The position numbers and the translations under genes are program-made. A DNA stretch of 64,000 bases from Arthrobacter sp. NicSoilC5 (GTDB lineage: Bacteria; Actinomycetota; Actinomycetes; Actinomycetales; Micrococcaceae). Shown here piece after piece: positions 52,847 through 61,295 of the stretch; within the stretch, counting starts at the first letter, position 1, and every line of letters begins with the position of its first letter. The notes under the pieces are model-generated. The model searched no databases. It worked only from the letters and a program-made list of their open reading frames with translations, and had not been told where the DNA came from. The stretch covers positions 434,001 through 498,000 of the forward strand of contig NZ_AP024660.1 in NCBI RefSeq assembly GCF_019977395.1, read 5' to 3'.

Positions 52847-53748
52847 CCCAGACAGCCAGCCAGGGAACCTACCGCACGACGGAAGTGGCGGTACGCGGCG
52901 GAACACTCCACACTGCCATCTGGGGCCCGGATGATCCTGCCGCTCCAACCGTCCTTGCTGTCCATGGTGTCACCGCTTCCCACAAGTCCTGGGCCTGTCT
53001 CGCCGAAGCCCTGCCCGACGTCCGGATCATCGCTCCGGACCTGCGCGGGCGCGGGCGCAGCAACCAGTTGCCCGGACCATACGGAATGACCACGCACGCA
53101 CAGGACCTGGCGGCCGTCCTCGAGGACCTGGCGGATGGGCCCTTGGTCGTGGTGGGGCACTCCATGGGCGGCTTCGCATCGCTTGTCCTTGCGGACCTGT
53201 TCCCGGAACGCGTCCGTTCGCTGGTACTGGTGGACGGGGGCCTGCCTCTGCAGGTTCCGGCCGGCCTTTCGGACGAAGAAGTCATCTCCTCGGTCCTGGG
53301 TCCTGCTGCCGAGCGGCTCAATGCCACCTTCCCAAGCCGCGAGGTTTACCGTTCCTTCTGGAGGGAGCACCCCGCCTTCAGCGCCGACTGGGGTCCGCTC
53401 GTGGATGCATATGTGGACTACGACCTCACCGGCGAAGAACCGGAACTTCGGCCCGCCACGCGGTACGAGGCGATGGCGGAAGATACGGCGGACCTGCACC
53501 GCGGTGCTTCGCTGTTGGCGGCACTGGACGGCCTGACGGTAAACACCGATGTCCTCCGGGCGCCCCGGGGACTGCTGAACGAACCGACGGCCCTCTATGC
53601 CCCCGGATACCTGGAGTCGTGGGCAGCGAAGCTTCCCGCGCTGCGAGTCACGCAGGTGCCGGACGTCAACCACTACACCATCATCATGGGCCAGTCGGGC
53701 GCTGCTGCTGTTGCCGAGAGTGTCCGCGCCGCCCTGGCCGGAATGTGA
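52843..53748 (+). CDS. Alpha/beta-hydrolase
   Basis: A 301-residue alpha/beta-hydrolase fold protein: VLAVHGVTASHKSW with the HG oxyanion motif (about 40), PDLRGRGRSNQLPGPYG, nucleophile elbow VVGHSMGG with Ser about 106, and a late VPDVNHYTIIMG with the catalytic His. Aromatic ring-fission hydrolases and esterases share this pattern. It overlaps the remnant dehydrogenase by four bases. The substrate is unknown; the GRGRS motif is common in meta-cleavage-product and lactone hydrolases. Confidence 0.85.
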   Translation: MTQTASQGTYRTTEVAVRGGTLHTAIWGPDDPAAPTVLAVHGVTASHKSWACLAEALPDVRIIAPDLRGRGRSNQLPGPYGMTTHAQDLAAVLEDLADGPLVVVGHSMGGFASLVLADLFPERVRSLVLVDGGLPLQVPAGLSDEEVISSVLGPAAERLNATFPSREVYRSFWREHPAFSADWGPLVDAYVDYDLTGEEPELRPATRYEAMAEDTADLHRGASLLAALDGLTVNTDVLRAPRGLLNEPTALYAPGYLESWAAKLPALRVTQVPDVNHYTIIMGQSGAAAVAESVRAALAGM

Positions 53749-53891
53749 GCGGCGCCAGCACGTGAAAAGGTCAATGGCCGGGAGTTCTGACTGCCGTCTC
53801 TCCGAGCGATTTTCGAGCGCCGATAATGGTGATTCCGTAAAGGCGGCTTTGCGCCTCGACGAGCCTTCGCCCCCTGCTCGACTGCGCGGAC

Positions 53892-54203
53892 TTACTCCGC
53901 GGTGGCGACCCCGAGGTCCGCGGCGTGGCCGCTGATGGTGCGGGCGAGGTCGATGTCGCGGCTGGTGATGCCGCCGACGTCATGGCTTGAGAGCATGACG
54001 CCTACATGGGGGTAGGTGAGCGTGATGTCGGGGTGGTGGTTGGCCTCCTCGGCGGAGGCGCCGATGCGGTTCACGAGCTCCAGCCCGGTGGAGAACTTCC
54101 GGGTCTTGAAGGTGGCCGTGATGGCCTCGCCGGTCAGGCGCCAGCCCGTAAGTCCTGCTTCGGTGAGTTCGGCGGCGGACAGCTTCCGTTGGGGATCAGT
54201 CAT
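53892..54203 (-). CDS. 4a-hydroxytetrahydrobiopterin dehydratase (pterin-4-alpha-carbinolamine dehydratase)
   Basis: A 103-residue protein with the PCD/DCoH signature: GWRLTGEAITATFKTRKFSTGLELVNRIGASAEEANHHPDITLTYPHVGVMLSSHDVGGITSRDIDLA. The HHPD motif holds the active-site histidines. It dehydrates 4a-hydroxypterin formed by pterin-dependent hydroxylases. It is a stand-alone gene; no phenylalanine hydroxylase is in the window. Confidence 0.9.
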   Translation of the reverse strand: MTDPQRKLSAAELTEAGLTGWRLTGEAITATFKTRKFSTGLELVNRIGASAEEANHHPDITLTYPHVGVMLSSHDVGGITSRDIDLARTISGHAADLGVATAE

Positions 54204-54559
54204 AGTGCCATCATGGCTCCGGAGGGCCGCCGCGGGCTACCCCTAGAGGCAGCACGCCCCCTAAGGGTGATGGCGGGCACCGGCGACGGCGGTTTCAGCT
54301 CGGCATTTGGTGGGGATGACGCCGTCGCGCCGGGGCGGTTGGGGGAAGGTTCAGTCTCGATGCCAGGCGCGTCCTTCTCTGAGCCCCTAGACACTATGTG
54401 AGGGCCCTGCAGCGTATCTTCCGTCAATTGCCAGTGAGAGTTGGGCTGATGCCGGTGCCATCGGGTGGAATCGTTGGCCGGCACCGTTATTGGAGCTACG
54501 TGGTGATGGGCGTATGAATTCGCTCTGAAGGCGACCGGCGGAGTTCGAAAGTTGGCCCC
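54204..54559. other. Gene-free spacer before repeat copy F
   Basis: About 350 bases, nothing recognisable. The promoter of the pterin dehydratase gene probably lies at the left end. Confidence 0.35.
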
Positions 54560-54725
54560 TGCTGAGGGTGTCGACAATGTCCACAATTCTCATATCGGAG
54601 TGCCTCGGTACCGCCGGCGAACTGCTTCGGATTCCGCATATTTTCGCGGATTCGCAGTGCCTGCAGGGGATGGAATGTGGTTCGAGTTCCACCTCGGGCA
54701 AAGTGTTTCCGCAGGACAAGGGCCT
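54560..54725 (+). repeat. Dispersed palindromic repeat, copy F
   Basis: GTGTCGACA-A-TGTCCACAA at 54568-54586 is a palindrome with two changed pairs. The GGATTCCGCATATTTTCGCGG block, the TTCGCAGTGCCTGCAGGG block and the tail TTCGAGTTCCACCTCGGGCA, then AAGTGTTTCCGCAGG, follow in the same order as copy A. Copies A and F form a short subfamily, B and E a long one. Confidence 0.8.
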
Positions 54726-54960
54726 GTCGTCTTGCGCCACGCCTCCAAGCATCTCTTACGCAGACCGTTGTTGCGTTTGAGCCGCATCCAGTTCCGGGTG
54801 CATTAAAGCGTCGCCTCGAGTACACGCAGAAAAATTAGGACACTCGGGCGCGAGGCGGGGTAAGTATTCCGCAACTTATCTTTTCTTCAGCTGCGCTCCC
54901 GCGGGGTGCTGGACTTCAACGTTTCCGCCAAGATGCGTCTGTGCGGCGGTCTCGCAGCCT

Positions 54961-55827
54961 TTAGGGTGCCCCTCGCTCAAGATCTGATAGTTCAGATTCC
55001 AGTTGCTGGGTCAGGGTCCGAAGGCGGCGGATGTGCTCTTGGGAGACGCGTCCGGGTTGGGTTGTGACTTGTGCGTCGACGTCGAAGACTGTGTTGGGGC
55101 TGTGCCAGACGTTGAACCATTCCAGACCATGGCCCAGGGCGTCGCGGGTAACGCCCTGGAGCAGGAGCAGCGGTTCGCGCGTGTTGATGTTGAGCTTCCC
55201 GGCCAGGTCGGGATCCGATGAGACTGCCTGTACTTGGCGGGGTCCGCCGGCGGGGTGGTAGCCGTGGTCCCGCATCAGGTTCAGGAGTGAGGCGTTTTCC
55301 AGCAGTTCTGCGGTGAAGTGCGGGAAGAAGTCGCGAGGGACCCAGGTTCGCATGAAGGCCACGGGAAGGTCGTCGAGATAGCGAACCCGCTCGATCTTCC
55401 AGGTATTCGAGGTGTTGAGGGCCTCGACGCCGGCCTTGGGTGGCTCGGATGGTTCCACGCTGAGGACGTGAGTGCGCAAGCGCTGGCCGTGTGCTGCGGC
55501 TTGTTCGTCGAGGCCGCCGGCGCGCTGTACGTGCCGGCGAAGGACAGGTGTTGCAGCTACGACGCTGCCGCGGCCGCGCTGGCGGCGAATCAGGCCCAGG
55601 TCGGCGAGGCCGGACAACGCTTGGCGCACGACGCTCCGAGAGACGCCGAACTGCCTCGTCAGCTCATCCTCGGTAGGGAGTGAAGATCCCGGGGAAAGTC
55701 CCATCTCTGCGATTTGCCGGTGGAGGATGTCCCGGATTTGGGCGTGGAGAGGACCTCCGTCTTCCCGGTTCAGAGGGCTGGTGCGTCCCGCCTGCTCTGC
55801 CGATGTTACTGCTGGTTCCGAACTCAC
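54961..55827 (-). CDS. GntR-family regulator with UTRA domain, acid-sugar operon
   Basis: A 288-residue protein: winged helix LHAQIRDILHRQIAEMGLSPGSSLPTEDELTRQFGVSRSVVRQALSGLADLGLIRRQRGRGSVV at about 30-95 and UTRA effector domain VLSVEPSEPP...NTWKIERVRYLDDLPVAFMRTWVPRDFFPHF, ending in a helical tail (RRLRTLTQQLESELSDLE). GTG 55827 has AGAGGAGACAAC upstream. It is divergent from the RuBisCO-like gene with a perfect 9-bp inverted repeat between. Confidence 0.9.
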   Translation of the reverse strand: MSSEPAVTSAEQAGRTSPLNREDGGPLHAQIRDILHRQIAEMGLSPGSSLPTEDELTRQFGVSRSVVRQALSGLADLGLIRRQRGRGSVVAATPVLRRHVQRAGGLDEQAAAHGQRLRTHVLSVEPSEPPKAGVEALNTSNTWKIERVRYLDDLPVAFMRTWVPRDFFPHFTAELLENASLLNLMRDHGYHPAGGPRQVQAVSSDPDLAGKLNINTREPLLLLQGVTRDALGHGLEWFNVWHSPNTVFDVDAQVTTQPGRVSQEHIRRLRTLTQQLESELSDLERGAP

Positions 55828-55924
55828 GTTGTCTCCTCTGCCCTGTTCAAATCTTAGCCCTCGCCTTCCTGCCCCTCGGCTGGACAACAATAAGCGGCCT
55901 TGACGTGACCCACACCACCGATTA

Positions 55925-55949
55925 TTGTACGTATCAAAGGTACGTACAA
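55925..55949. promoter_or_regulatory. Perfect 9-7-9 operator before the RuBisCO-like gene
   Basis: TTGTACGTA-TCAAAGG-TACGTACAA. Each arm holds the GTAC step typical of HutC-type GntR sites. It lies midway between the GntR start and the RuBisCO-like start, so one protein could control both. Confidence 0.75.
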
Positions 55950-56093
55950 CTTCGGTTCCGGATCACAGAAGCTGCTCTGAACGCGAAGTCCCGAGTCACC
56001 TGCTTGAGCCCGCATCGGCGCGTGAGCGAAGTGAAAGTACCTGCAGGTGACAGTCGGATACGTAAGTTTCAAACCCCCACATTGGAGAGTTCC

Positions 56094-57359
56094 ATGCGCG
56101 ACCCGCGCTCGGTGCGTTGCACCTACTACCTAGAATCCGAAATTGACCCGGAAAAGGCCGCCGCCATCATGGCTGGCGAACAGTCCAGCGGCACCTTCCT
56201 GCCGGTCCCGGGCGAATCCGCCCGGATCCGGGAGCGGCACGCGGCCCGGATCTCGGATGTGCAGGAACTCGGCTTTTGCCGCCCTTCCCTGCCATCACGG
56301 GCGAACCCGGAAAAGGTCCGTGCAGCATTGGTCACTGTTGATTTCCCTATGGAGAACGTCGGAACCGACCTGGCAACGCTGCAGACAGCCATTGCAGGCA
56401 ATCTTTTCGAACTCGGCGATCTTTACGCCTGCCGTCTTCAGGACATCCAGTTGCCGGAGGACTTCGTCGCCGCCCACCCGGGTCCGGCCTTCGGTATCGA
56501 CGGGACCCGCAAGCTCATCAGCAATGTCCAGGGCGTGATGGTTGGCACCATCGTCAAGCCCAACGTCGGGCTTTCCGAAGAGGAGTTCCGGCTGGTTGTC
56601 CGCGATCTGGCGATGGCGTCCATCGACCTGATCAAGGACGATGAACTCATGACTGATCCGGCCTATCTGCCGCTGGAACGCAGGGTCGCAGTCGCCACCG
56701 AAGAGATCCGGGCCGCCGAGCAGGTCACCGGCCACTCGACCATGTATGCCTTCAACATCACCGGTGACCTCGCCGGCCTTCAGAAGCGCCACGACCTGGT
56801 CGTCGAGGCCGGGGGCCACTGCGTAATGCTGAACATTCCCGTGATGGGGCTGCCGGCCCTGGCGCTGTTGCGCAGCTTCGCCGAGGTTCCCATTCACGGC
56901 CACCGGGCGGGTCTCGCGGCCTCCATGAGGTCCAAGGCCCTGGGCATGGATTACCGGGTGTGGCAGCAGATGGCCCGTCTGGCCGGTGCCGACCACCTGC
57001 ACGCCAGCGGGTTGGGCAGCAAGTTCTACGAACTCGACGAAGAAGTAGCCTCTAACATCCGCAGCCTGCTCGAACCGCTCGGCCAAACCATCACACCGCT
57101 TCCCGTATTGTCGTCCGGGCAGAACGTCACCACCCCGGGCCCCACGTTCGACGCGGTGGGTTCCACCGATCTGATGATGCTCGCCGGAGGCGGAGTCGCC
57201 GCCCACCCGGACGGACCAGGAGCCGGAGTGCGCAGCCTCCGCCAGGCCTGGGAAGCAGCCGTCGACGGAGTGCCCCTGCAGAGCGCAGCGGACAAACTCG
57301 CCCACACCGGGGACGAGGCTCTCCTGCACGCAGTCCAGACATTCGCGAAAGGTGCCTGA
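56094..57359 (+). CDS. RuBisCO-like protein (acid-sugar decarboxylase/transcarboxylase type)
   Basis: A 421-residue member of the RuBisCO large-subunit superfamily. Catalytic elements remain: GTIVKPNVGLSEEE with Lys155 (RuBisCO Lys175) but Asn157 where Lys177 stands, LIKDDELMTDP with the carbamylated Lys181 and metal ligands Asp183/Glu184, HGHR (268-271), and loop-6-like HASGLGSK with Lys310. It is therefore an active enzyme, not RuBisCO. Relatives in apionate catabolism process 3-oxo-isoapionate 4-phosphate, made by a DUF1537 kinase like the next gene. ATG 56094 has GGAGAG; an open frame back to 55680 is overlap with the regulator. Confidence 0.85.
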   Translation: MRDPRSVRCTYYLESEIDPEKAAAIMAGEQSSGTFLPVPGESARIRERHAARISDVQELGFCRPSLPSRANPEKVRAALVTVDFPMENVGTDLATLQTAIAGNLFELGDLYACRLQDIQLPEDFVAAHPGPAFGIDGTRKLISNVQGVMVGTIVKPNVGLSEEEFRLVVRDLAMASIDLIKDDELMTDPAYLPLERRVAVATEEIRAAEQVTGHSTMYAFNITGDLAGLQKRHDLVVEAGGHCVMLNIPVMGLPALALLRSFAEVPIHGHRAGLAASMRSKALGMDYRVWQQMARLAGADHLHASGLGSKFYELDEEVASNIRSLLEPLGQTITPLPVLSSGQNVTTPGPTFDAVGSTDLMMLAGGGVAAHPDGPGAGVRSLRQAWEAAVDGVPLQSAADKLAHTGDEALLHAVQTFAKGA

Positions 57360-57360
57360 C

Positions 57361-58659
57361 ATGCCCGCTTTCGGTTTCGTCGCCGACGACCTCACCGGAG
57401 CCGCCGATGTCCTCGCCCAAGCCCACCGTTATGGGCTCGAAGCCGCGCTCGTCATCGGAGACGCCCCACTGCCCTTGGACACCGACGTCGTCGGGTTCGC
57501 CGGGCCGGCCCGTTCCCTGTCCGGCACGGCCTTCGACAACCTGGTCACCCGTGACCTTGCAGGCATCGCCACGCTGAACCTGGAGGTCCTGCTCTACAAG
57601 GTCTGCTCCACCTTCGACAGTTCCACCACCATCGGGAGCATCGGCCGCGGTATCCAACTGCTCCACCAGCAGTTCCCGCTGCATGGACCCATCCCGGTAG
57701 TACCGGCCCAACCCGCTTTCGGCCGATACACCGCCTTCAGCAACCATTACGCAACCTACGCAGGCAAGATCTACCGGCTGGACCGTCACCCGGTCATGTC
57801 CCGCCACCCTTCAACGCCCATGTCCGAAGCAGACCTGCGTCAGGTCCTGGCTGAACAGTTCGGCGACTACGAGGTACCGGGGGCCATCCATCTGCCGGCT
57901 TATGACGACGGAACCTTCAAGGACGCCTGGGCGGACCGGAGGCGGGAACCCGGGGCGCAGGCCTTCGTGGTCGACGCCGTCGACGAACACCACATGGACG
58001 CCGTCGCAGAAGCACTTACCCGGGAAGAACACGGTCACGGTCCCTCGATCGTGGTCGGATCCGGGGGCATCATGGCCGCGCTGGCCCGGTCCAATTCGGA
58101 CCAGGCTGCACGCACCCCCGGCCCGCAGAAGCCCTCAGGACCCGTGCTGGCCGTCAGCGCCTCGGCCTCCAGCACCACAGCGGAGCAGATCAACGACGCA
58201 ACCTCCAATGGCTGGGAGGACGTCCCGGTCCCTGCCGAGCTGCTGCAGCGCGACGACACCGCATTGGTTGCGGCTCTGGATGAGCGGGTTTCCGCCGCGC
58301 TCCAGGCAGGGCGCAATGTCGTCGTTCACACCACCCGCGGCGCGGCAGACCCACGCTACGGAGCAAGCACACCAGTGGACGCCGGCTACGTAGGCACCTT
58401 GATCGGCGGCATCGCTGCCCGCATGGCCGTTGCCGGGCTCACACGGGACATCGCCGTCTGTGGCGGCGATACCTCCAGCCACGCACTCATCGCCATGGGC
58501 GTGCGCCAACTCCGGGTATCGGACCAGTTCGTCACCGCCGGCCCCATCCTCCGCGCCGATGGCGCTTCCGCCGTCGGCGGATGCCGGCTGCTGCTCAAAG
58601 GCGGACAAGTGGGACCCACTGACATCCTGCGCCGCTTCGCCGGCCAGCTCCCGAGCTGA
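57361..58659 (+). CDS. DUF1537 (four-carbon acid sugar kinase family) kinase
   Basis: A 432-residue protein: N-terminal AFGFVADDLTGAADVLAQAHRYGLEAALV (DDLTGA is the DUF1537 N-terminal signature), CSTFDSSTTIGSIGRG, and C-terminal AVCGGDTSSHALIAMGVRQL with GGDTSSH at the nucleotide-binding domain (NBD_C), plus LKGGQVGPTDILRRF at the end. These kinases phosphorylate acid sugars such as threonate, erythronate, 3-oxo-tetronate or 3-oxo-isoapionate. One base follows the RuBisCO-like stop. ATG 57361 fits a GAAAGG site; the frame is open nine bases earlier. Confidence 0.88.
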   Translation: MPAFGFVADDLTGAADVLAQAHRYGLEAALVIGDAPLPLDTDVVGFAGPARSLSGTAFDNLVTRDLAGIATLNLEVLLYKVCSTFDSSTTIGSIGRGIQLLHQQFPLHGPIPVVPAQPAFGRYTAFSNHYATYAGKIYRLDRHPVMSRHPSTPMSEADLRQVLAEQFGDYEVPGAIHLPAYDDGTFKDAWADRRREPGAQAFVVDAVDEHHMDAVAEALTREEHGHGPSIVVGSGGIMAALARSNSDQAARTPGPQKPSGPVLAVSASASSTTAEQINDATSNGWEDVPVPAELLQRDDTALVAALDERVSAALQAGRNVVVHTTRGAADPRYGASTPVDAGYVGTLIGGIAARMAVAGLTRDIAVCGGDTSSHALIAMGVRQLRVSDQFVTAGPILRADGASAVGGCRLLLKGGQVGPTDILRRFAGQLPS

Positions 58660-58712
58660 CACCCCACACGAATTCCCTCCACGCATCAAGAACCAGTGAA
58701 AGGCGGCCCCCA

Positions 58713-59756
58713 ATGCGGGCAGTAGTCAAAAATGCAGCCGAACGAGGCGTAACGTACGTCACGGACGCCGGCGACCCCAAGGCAACAGAAGGCTCCGTCG
58801 TCATCGAAGTCGGCGCAGCCTCCCTGTGCGGCACGGACCGTGAACTTTACGAATGGACCCCCTCCGCCCAGGCCTTCAACCTCAACCTCCCGGTCATCCT
58901 CGGCCACGAAGGCGCAGGAACCATCGTCGAGGTTGGCCCCGGCGTCACCGGCCTGAACGTGGGCGACCAGGTCGCCCTCGAAAGCCACCTGACCTGCGGC
59001 CAGTGCTTCCCGTGCCGCACCGGAGACGCCCACACCTGCGAACGCACCGGCATCCTCGGTATGCACATCGACGGCGTCTTCGCCGAATACGCCGCCGTCC
59101 CCCAGGACATCTGCGTCAAACTTCCCACCGGCCTGTCCCTCGAATCCGGTGCCCTACTCGAAGCCGCCGGCGTCGCCGTCCACGCCATCCAGCGCGCCAA
59201 CTACTCCGTCGCGGGCAGGGCAGTGCTCGTCAGCGGTGCCGGCCCCGTCGGCCTTGTTGTTGTAAACCTGGCACTGCTCATGGGCGCCTCCCACGTCATC
59301 GCCGTCGACCCCAACCCCTACCGCCGCGCGCAAGCCGAAAAGCTCGGCGCGACCGCCCTTCACCCCAACGACGGCATCGTTGAGCGCTGCCGCGAACTCA
59401 CCGGCCGCCGCGGCGGATTCGACGTTGCCTTCGAATGCTCCGGAGCCCCCGGCACCCTGACTACTCTCTTCGAAGCCGTCCGCCGCGAGGCCACCGTCAT
59501 CACCGTCGGACACCCCAGCCGCCCGGCAGAGGTCGACATCGCCGCCTACATCAACAAAAAGGGCATCACCCTGCGCGGCATCTTCGGCCGCAGGCTCTGG
59601 GAAACCTGGGAACAGAGCCTGCTGCTGCTGGACTCAGGAAAGCTCGAGCTCGACTGGCTCATCACCCACCGCAAGAAGCTCAGCGAGATCGACGACGCAG
59701 TGGAACTGCTCACCGGCGACGCCTGCAAAGTCCTGCTCATCCCTGGCCTCGGCTAA
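58713..59756 (+). CDS. Zinc-dependent medium-chain dehydrogenase (threonine/sorbitol dehydrogenase-like)
   Basis: A 347-residue MDR protein: zinc ligand Cys in AASLCGTDRELYEW, GHEGAGTIVEVG, structural-zinc cysteines CGQCFPCRTGDAHTC, and the nucleotide motif VLVSGAGPVGLVVVNLALLMGA (about 170). It oxidises a hydroxy group of a sugar or sugar acid with NAD(P). It should make the 3-oxo acid that the DUF1537 kinase phosphorylates. It lies 53 bases after the kinase gene with GTGAAAGG upstream. Confidence 0.85.
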   Translation: MRAVVKNAAERGVTYVTDAGDPKATEGSVVIEVGAASLCGTDRELYEWTPSAQAFNLNLPVILGHEGAGTIVEVGPGVTGLNVGDQVALESHLTCGQCFPCRTGDAHTCERTGILGMHIDGVFAEYAAVPQDICVKLPTGLSLESGALLEAAGVAVHAIQRANYSVAGRAVLVSGAGPVGLVVVNLALLMGASHVIAVDPNPYRRAQAEKLGATALHPNDGIVERCRELTGRRGGFDVAFECSGAPGTLTTLFEAVRREATVITVGHPSRPAEVDIAAYINKKGITLRGIFGRRLWETWEQSLLLLDSGKLELDWLITHRKKLSEIDDAVELLTGDACKVLLIPGLG

Positions 59757-59827
59757 CCCCACAAGCAACGGAACTGACGGACCGAACGGCAGTTCCCAAC
59801 CGCTCAGCTATTCAATAGGAGAAATCA

Positions 59828-60865
59828 ATGTCGATTCCCATCAAGAAAGCTCTGGAGAAGGTCCCCGGCGGCATGATGCTGGTGCCCCTCGGCATCGGTG
59901 CCGTCATCCACACCCTGGCCCCGGACGCCGGTAAGTTCTTCGGATCCTTCACAGGAGCCTTCTTCACCGGCCTGGCGCCGCTGCTGGCCGTGTTCTTCGT
60001 CTGCCTCGGCGCCACTCTCGAGGTCAAATCAACGCCCTACATCCTCAAAAAGGGCGGCGTGCTCCTCGGCTCCAAAATCCTCTTCGCGATCCTCATCGGC
60101 GTGATCGCCGGGCGCTTCCTCGGCGAAGCCCCCATCGACTCCGGAATCCTCGCCGGCCTGTCCACCCTCGCGTTGGTTGCTGCCCTTAACGACACCAACG
60201 GCGGGCTCTACATCTCCCTCATGGGCCAGTTCGGCCGCAAGCGCGACGCTGGCGCCTACTCCATCCTGTCCTTGGAATCGGGCCCCTTCCTGACCATGGT
60301 CACCCTTGGCATCGCCGGCCTGTCAGCCTTCCCCTGGCAGGCACTCGTCGGCGCCATCCTCCCGCTGGCACTGGGCATGCTCCTCGGGAACCTGGATAAA
60401 AATATGAGGAGCCTCCTGGCCCCACTGGTACCGGCCATGGTCCCGTTCCTGGGCCTGGCCCTCGGCCTGACCATCAACCTCAACGCAGTCGTTGAAGCAG
60501 GCCTGCTCGGCATCGCCCTCGGCCTGTTCGTGGTCTTCGTCGGCGGAGCAGTGCTGCTCCTCGCCGACAAACTCACCGGTGGCGACGGCGTCGCCGGCCT
60601 CGCCGCAGCAACCACCGCCGGCAACGCAGCCCTCGTCCCCGCCATCATCGCCACAGCCAACCCTGTTTACGCCCCGGCCGCCGACCACGCCACCGTCCTC
60701 GTGGCAGCATCAGTCGTCGTCTCCGCTGTGCTCTGCCCGATCGTAACCTCAGCATGGGCAAAAAGGGTGCAGAAAAGGGCCCGTCTCCAGGAGTCAGATG
60801 ACAACTCCCGTGAACGGGAGGCACCAACCCCCAAGCACGCAGGTAGTACTCCGGAACTGACCTAG
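59828..60865 (+). CDS. 2-keto-3-deoxygluconate permease-type transporter (KdgT family)
   Basis: A 345-residue membrane protein: start [31 protein letters not shown] is the KdgT signature, followed by about ten hydrophobic segments and a hydrophilic C-terminal tail. KdgT family proteins carry acid sugars with protons. It is last in the operon; GGAGAA precedes ATG 59828. It imports the acid sugar that the dehydrogenase, kinase and RuBisCO-like enzyme break down. Confidence 0.88.
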   Translation: MSIPIKKALEKVPGGMMLVPLGIGAVIHTLAPDAGKFFGSFTGAFFTGLAPLLAVFFVCLGATLEVKSTPYILKKGGVLLGSKILFAILIGVIAGRFLGEAPIDSGILAGLSTLALVAALNDTNGGLYISLMGQFGRKRDAGAYSILSLESGPFLTMVTLGIAGLSAFPWQALVGAILPLALGMLLGNLDKNMRSLLAPLVPAMVPFLGLALGLTINLNAVVEAGLLGIALGLFVVFVGGAVLLLADKLTGGDGVAGLAAATTAGNAALVPAIIATANPVYAPAADHATVLVAASVVVSAVLCPIVTSAWAKRVQKRARLQESDDNSREREAPTPKHAGSTPELT

Positions 60866-60882
60866 CAGTACTAAAGGACATG

Positions 60883-60911
60883 AGCGGGGCGTGCAAAGAG
60901 CACGCCCCGCT
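60883..60911 (+). terminator. Terminator hairpin after the KdgT-type permease
   Basis: AGCGGGGCGTGC and GCACGCCCCGCT pair over 12 bp with loop AAAGA, followed by TTCCTTATAT. A strong intrinsic-type terminator 18 bases after the stop. Confidence 0.85.
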
Positions 60912-60980
60912 TCCTTATATCCACATCTGTCCCTACTGAAGCTGGGCACCAGGCGGAATACCAGTATGAAAGGAACAACA

Positions 60981-61232
60981 ATGATTGCGGACGCACAAAT
61001 GGCTGACTTGTCAACGGTGACAGTCGGAGCCCGCCCATTGAGCTATCACAACTGGGTCCACCTAAACCCCGGCGACCGAGTGCTTGTGAAACGACACGGA
61101 TTCGCACCCGAACAAGGCACCTTGGACGAAATCAGCGAGGACGCCAGCTACTTCTGGGTCTGGATCGACGGCCAAAGCCGAATCCTGATCTTCCACGGCG
61201 ACGGAGCAACCATCCACAAACAGCTTGGCTAG
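60981..61232 (+). CDS. Small SH3-like beta-barrel protein, paralog 3
   Basis: An 83-residue protein; ATG 60981 with GAAAGGAACAACA upstream is preferred to ATG 60966. Core NWVHLNPGDRVLVKRHG, YFWVWIDG, IFHGDG and HKQLG align along the whole length with the 11750 protein. It lies just beyond a permease operon's terminator, as that protein does. No catalytic residues are evident. It may be a regulatory or ligand-binding barrel tied to catabolic islands, unproven. Confidence 0.72.
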   Translation: MIADAQMADLSTVTVGARPLSYHNWVHLNPGDRVLVKRHGFAPEQGTLDEISEDASYFWVWIDGQSRILIFHGDGATIHKQLG

Positions 61233-61295
61233 AGGTTCCCTTTCGCATTCCTGGGTGAGTACCAAGGCGCGTCGGTTTGCCAGGAGCCCACCTGG

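Noticed and set aside
55680..56093. N-terminal extension of the RuBisCO-like protein
   Set aside because: The added sequence overlaps the divergent regulator and the operator, has no relation to the family, and ATG 56094 has a proper ribosome site.
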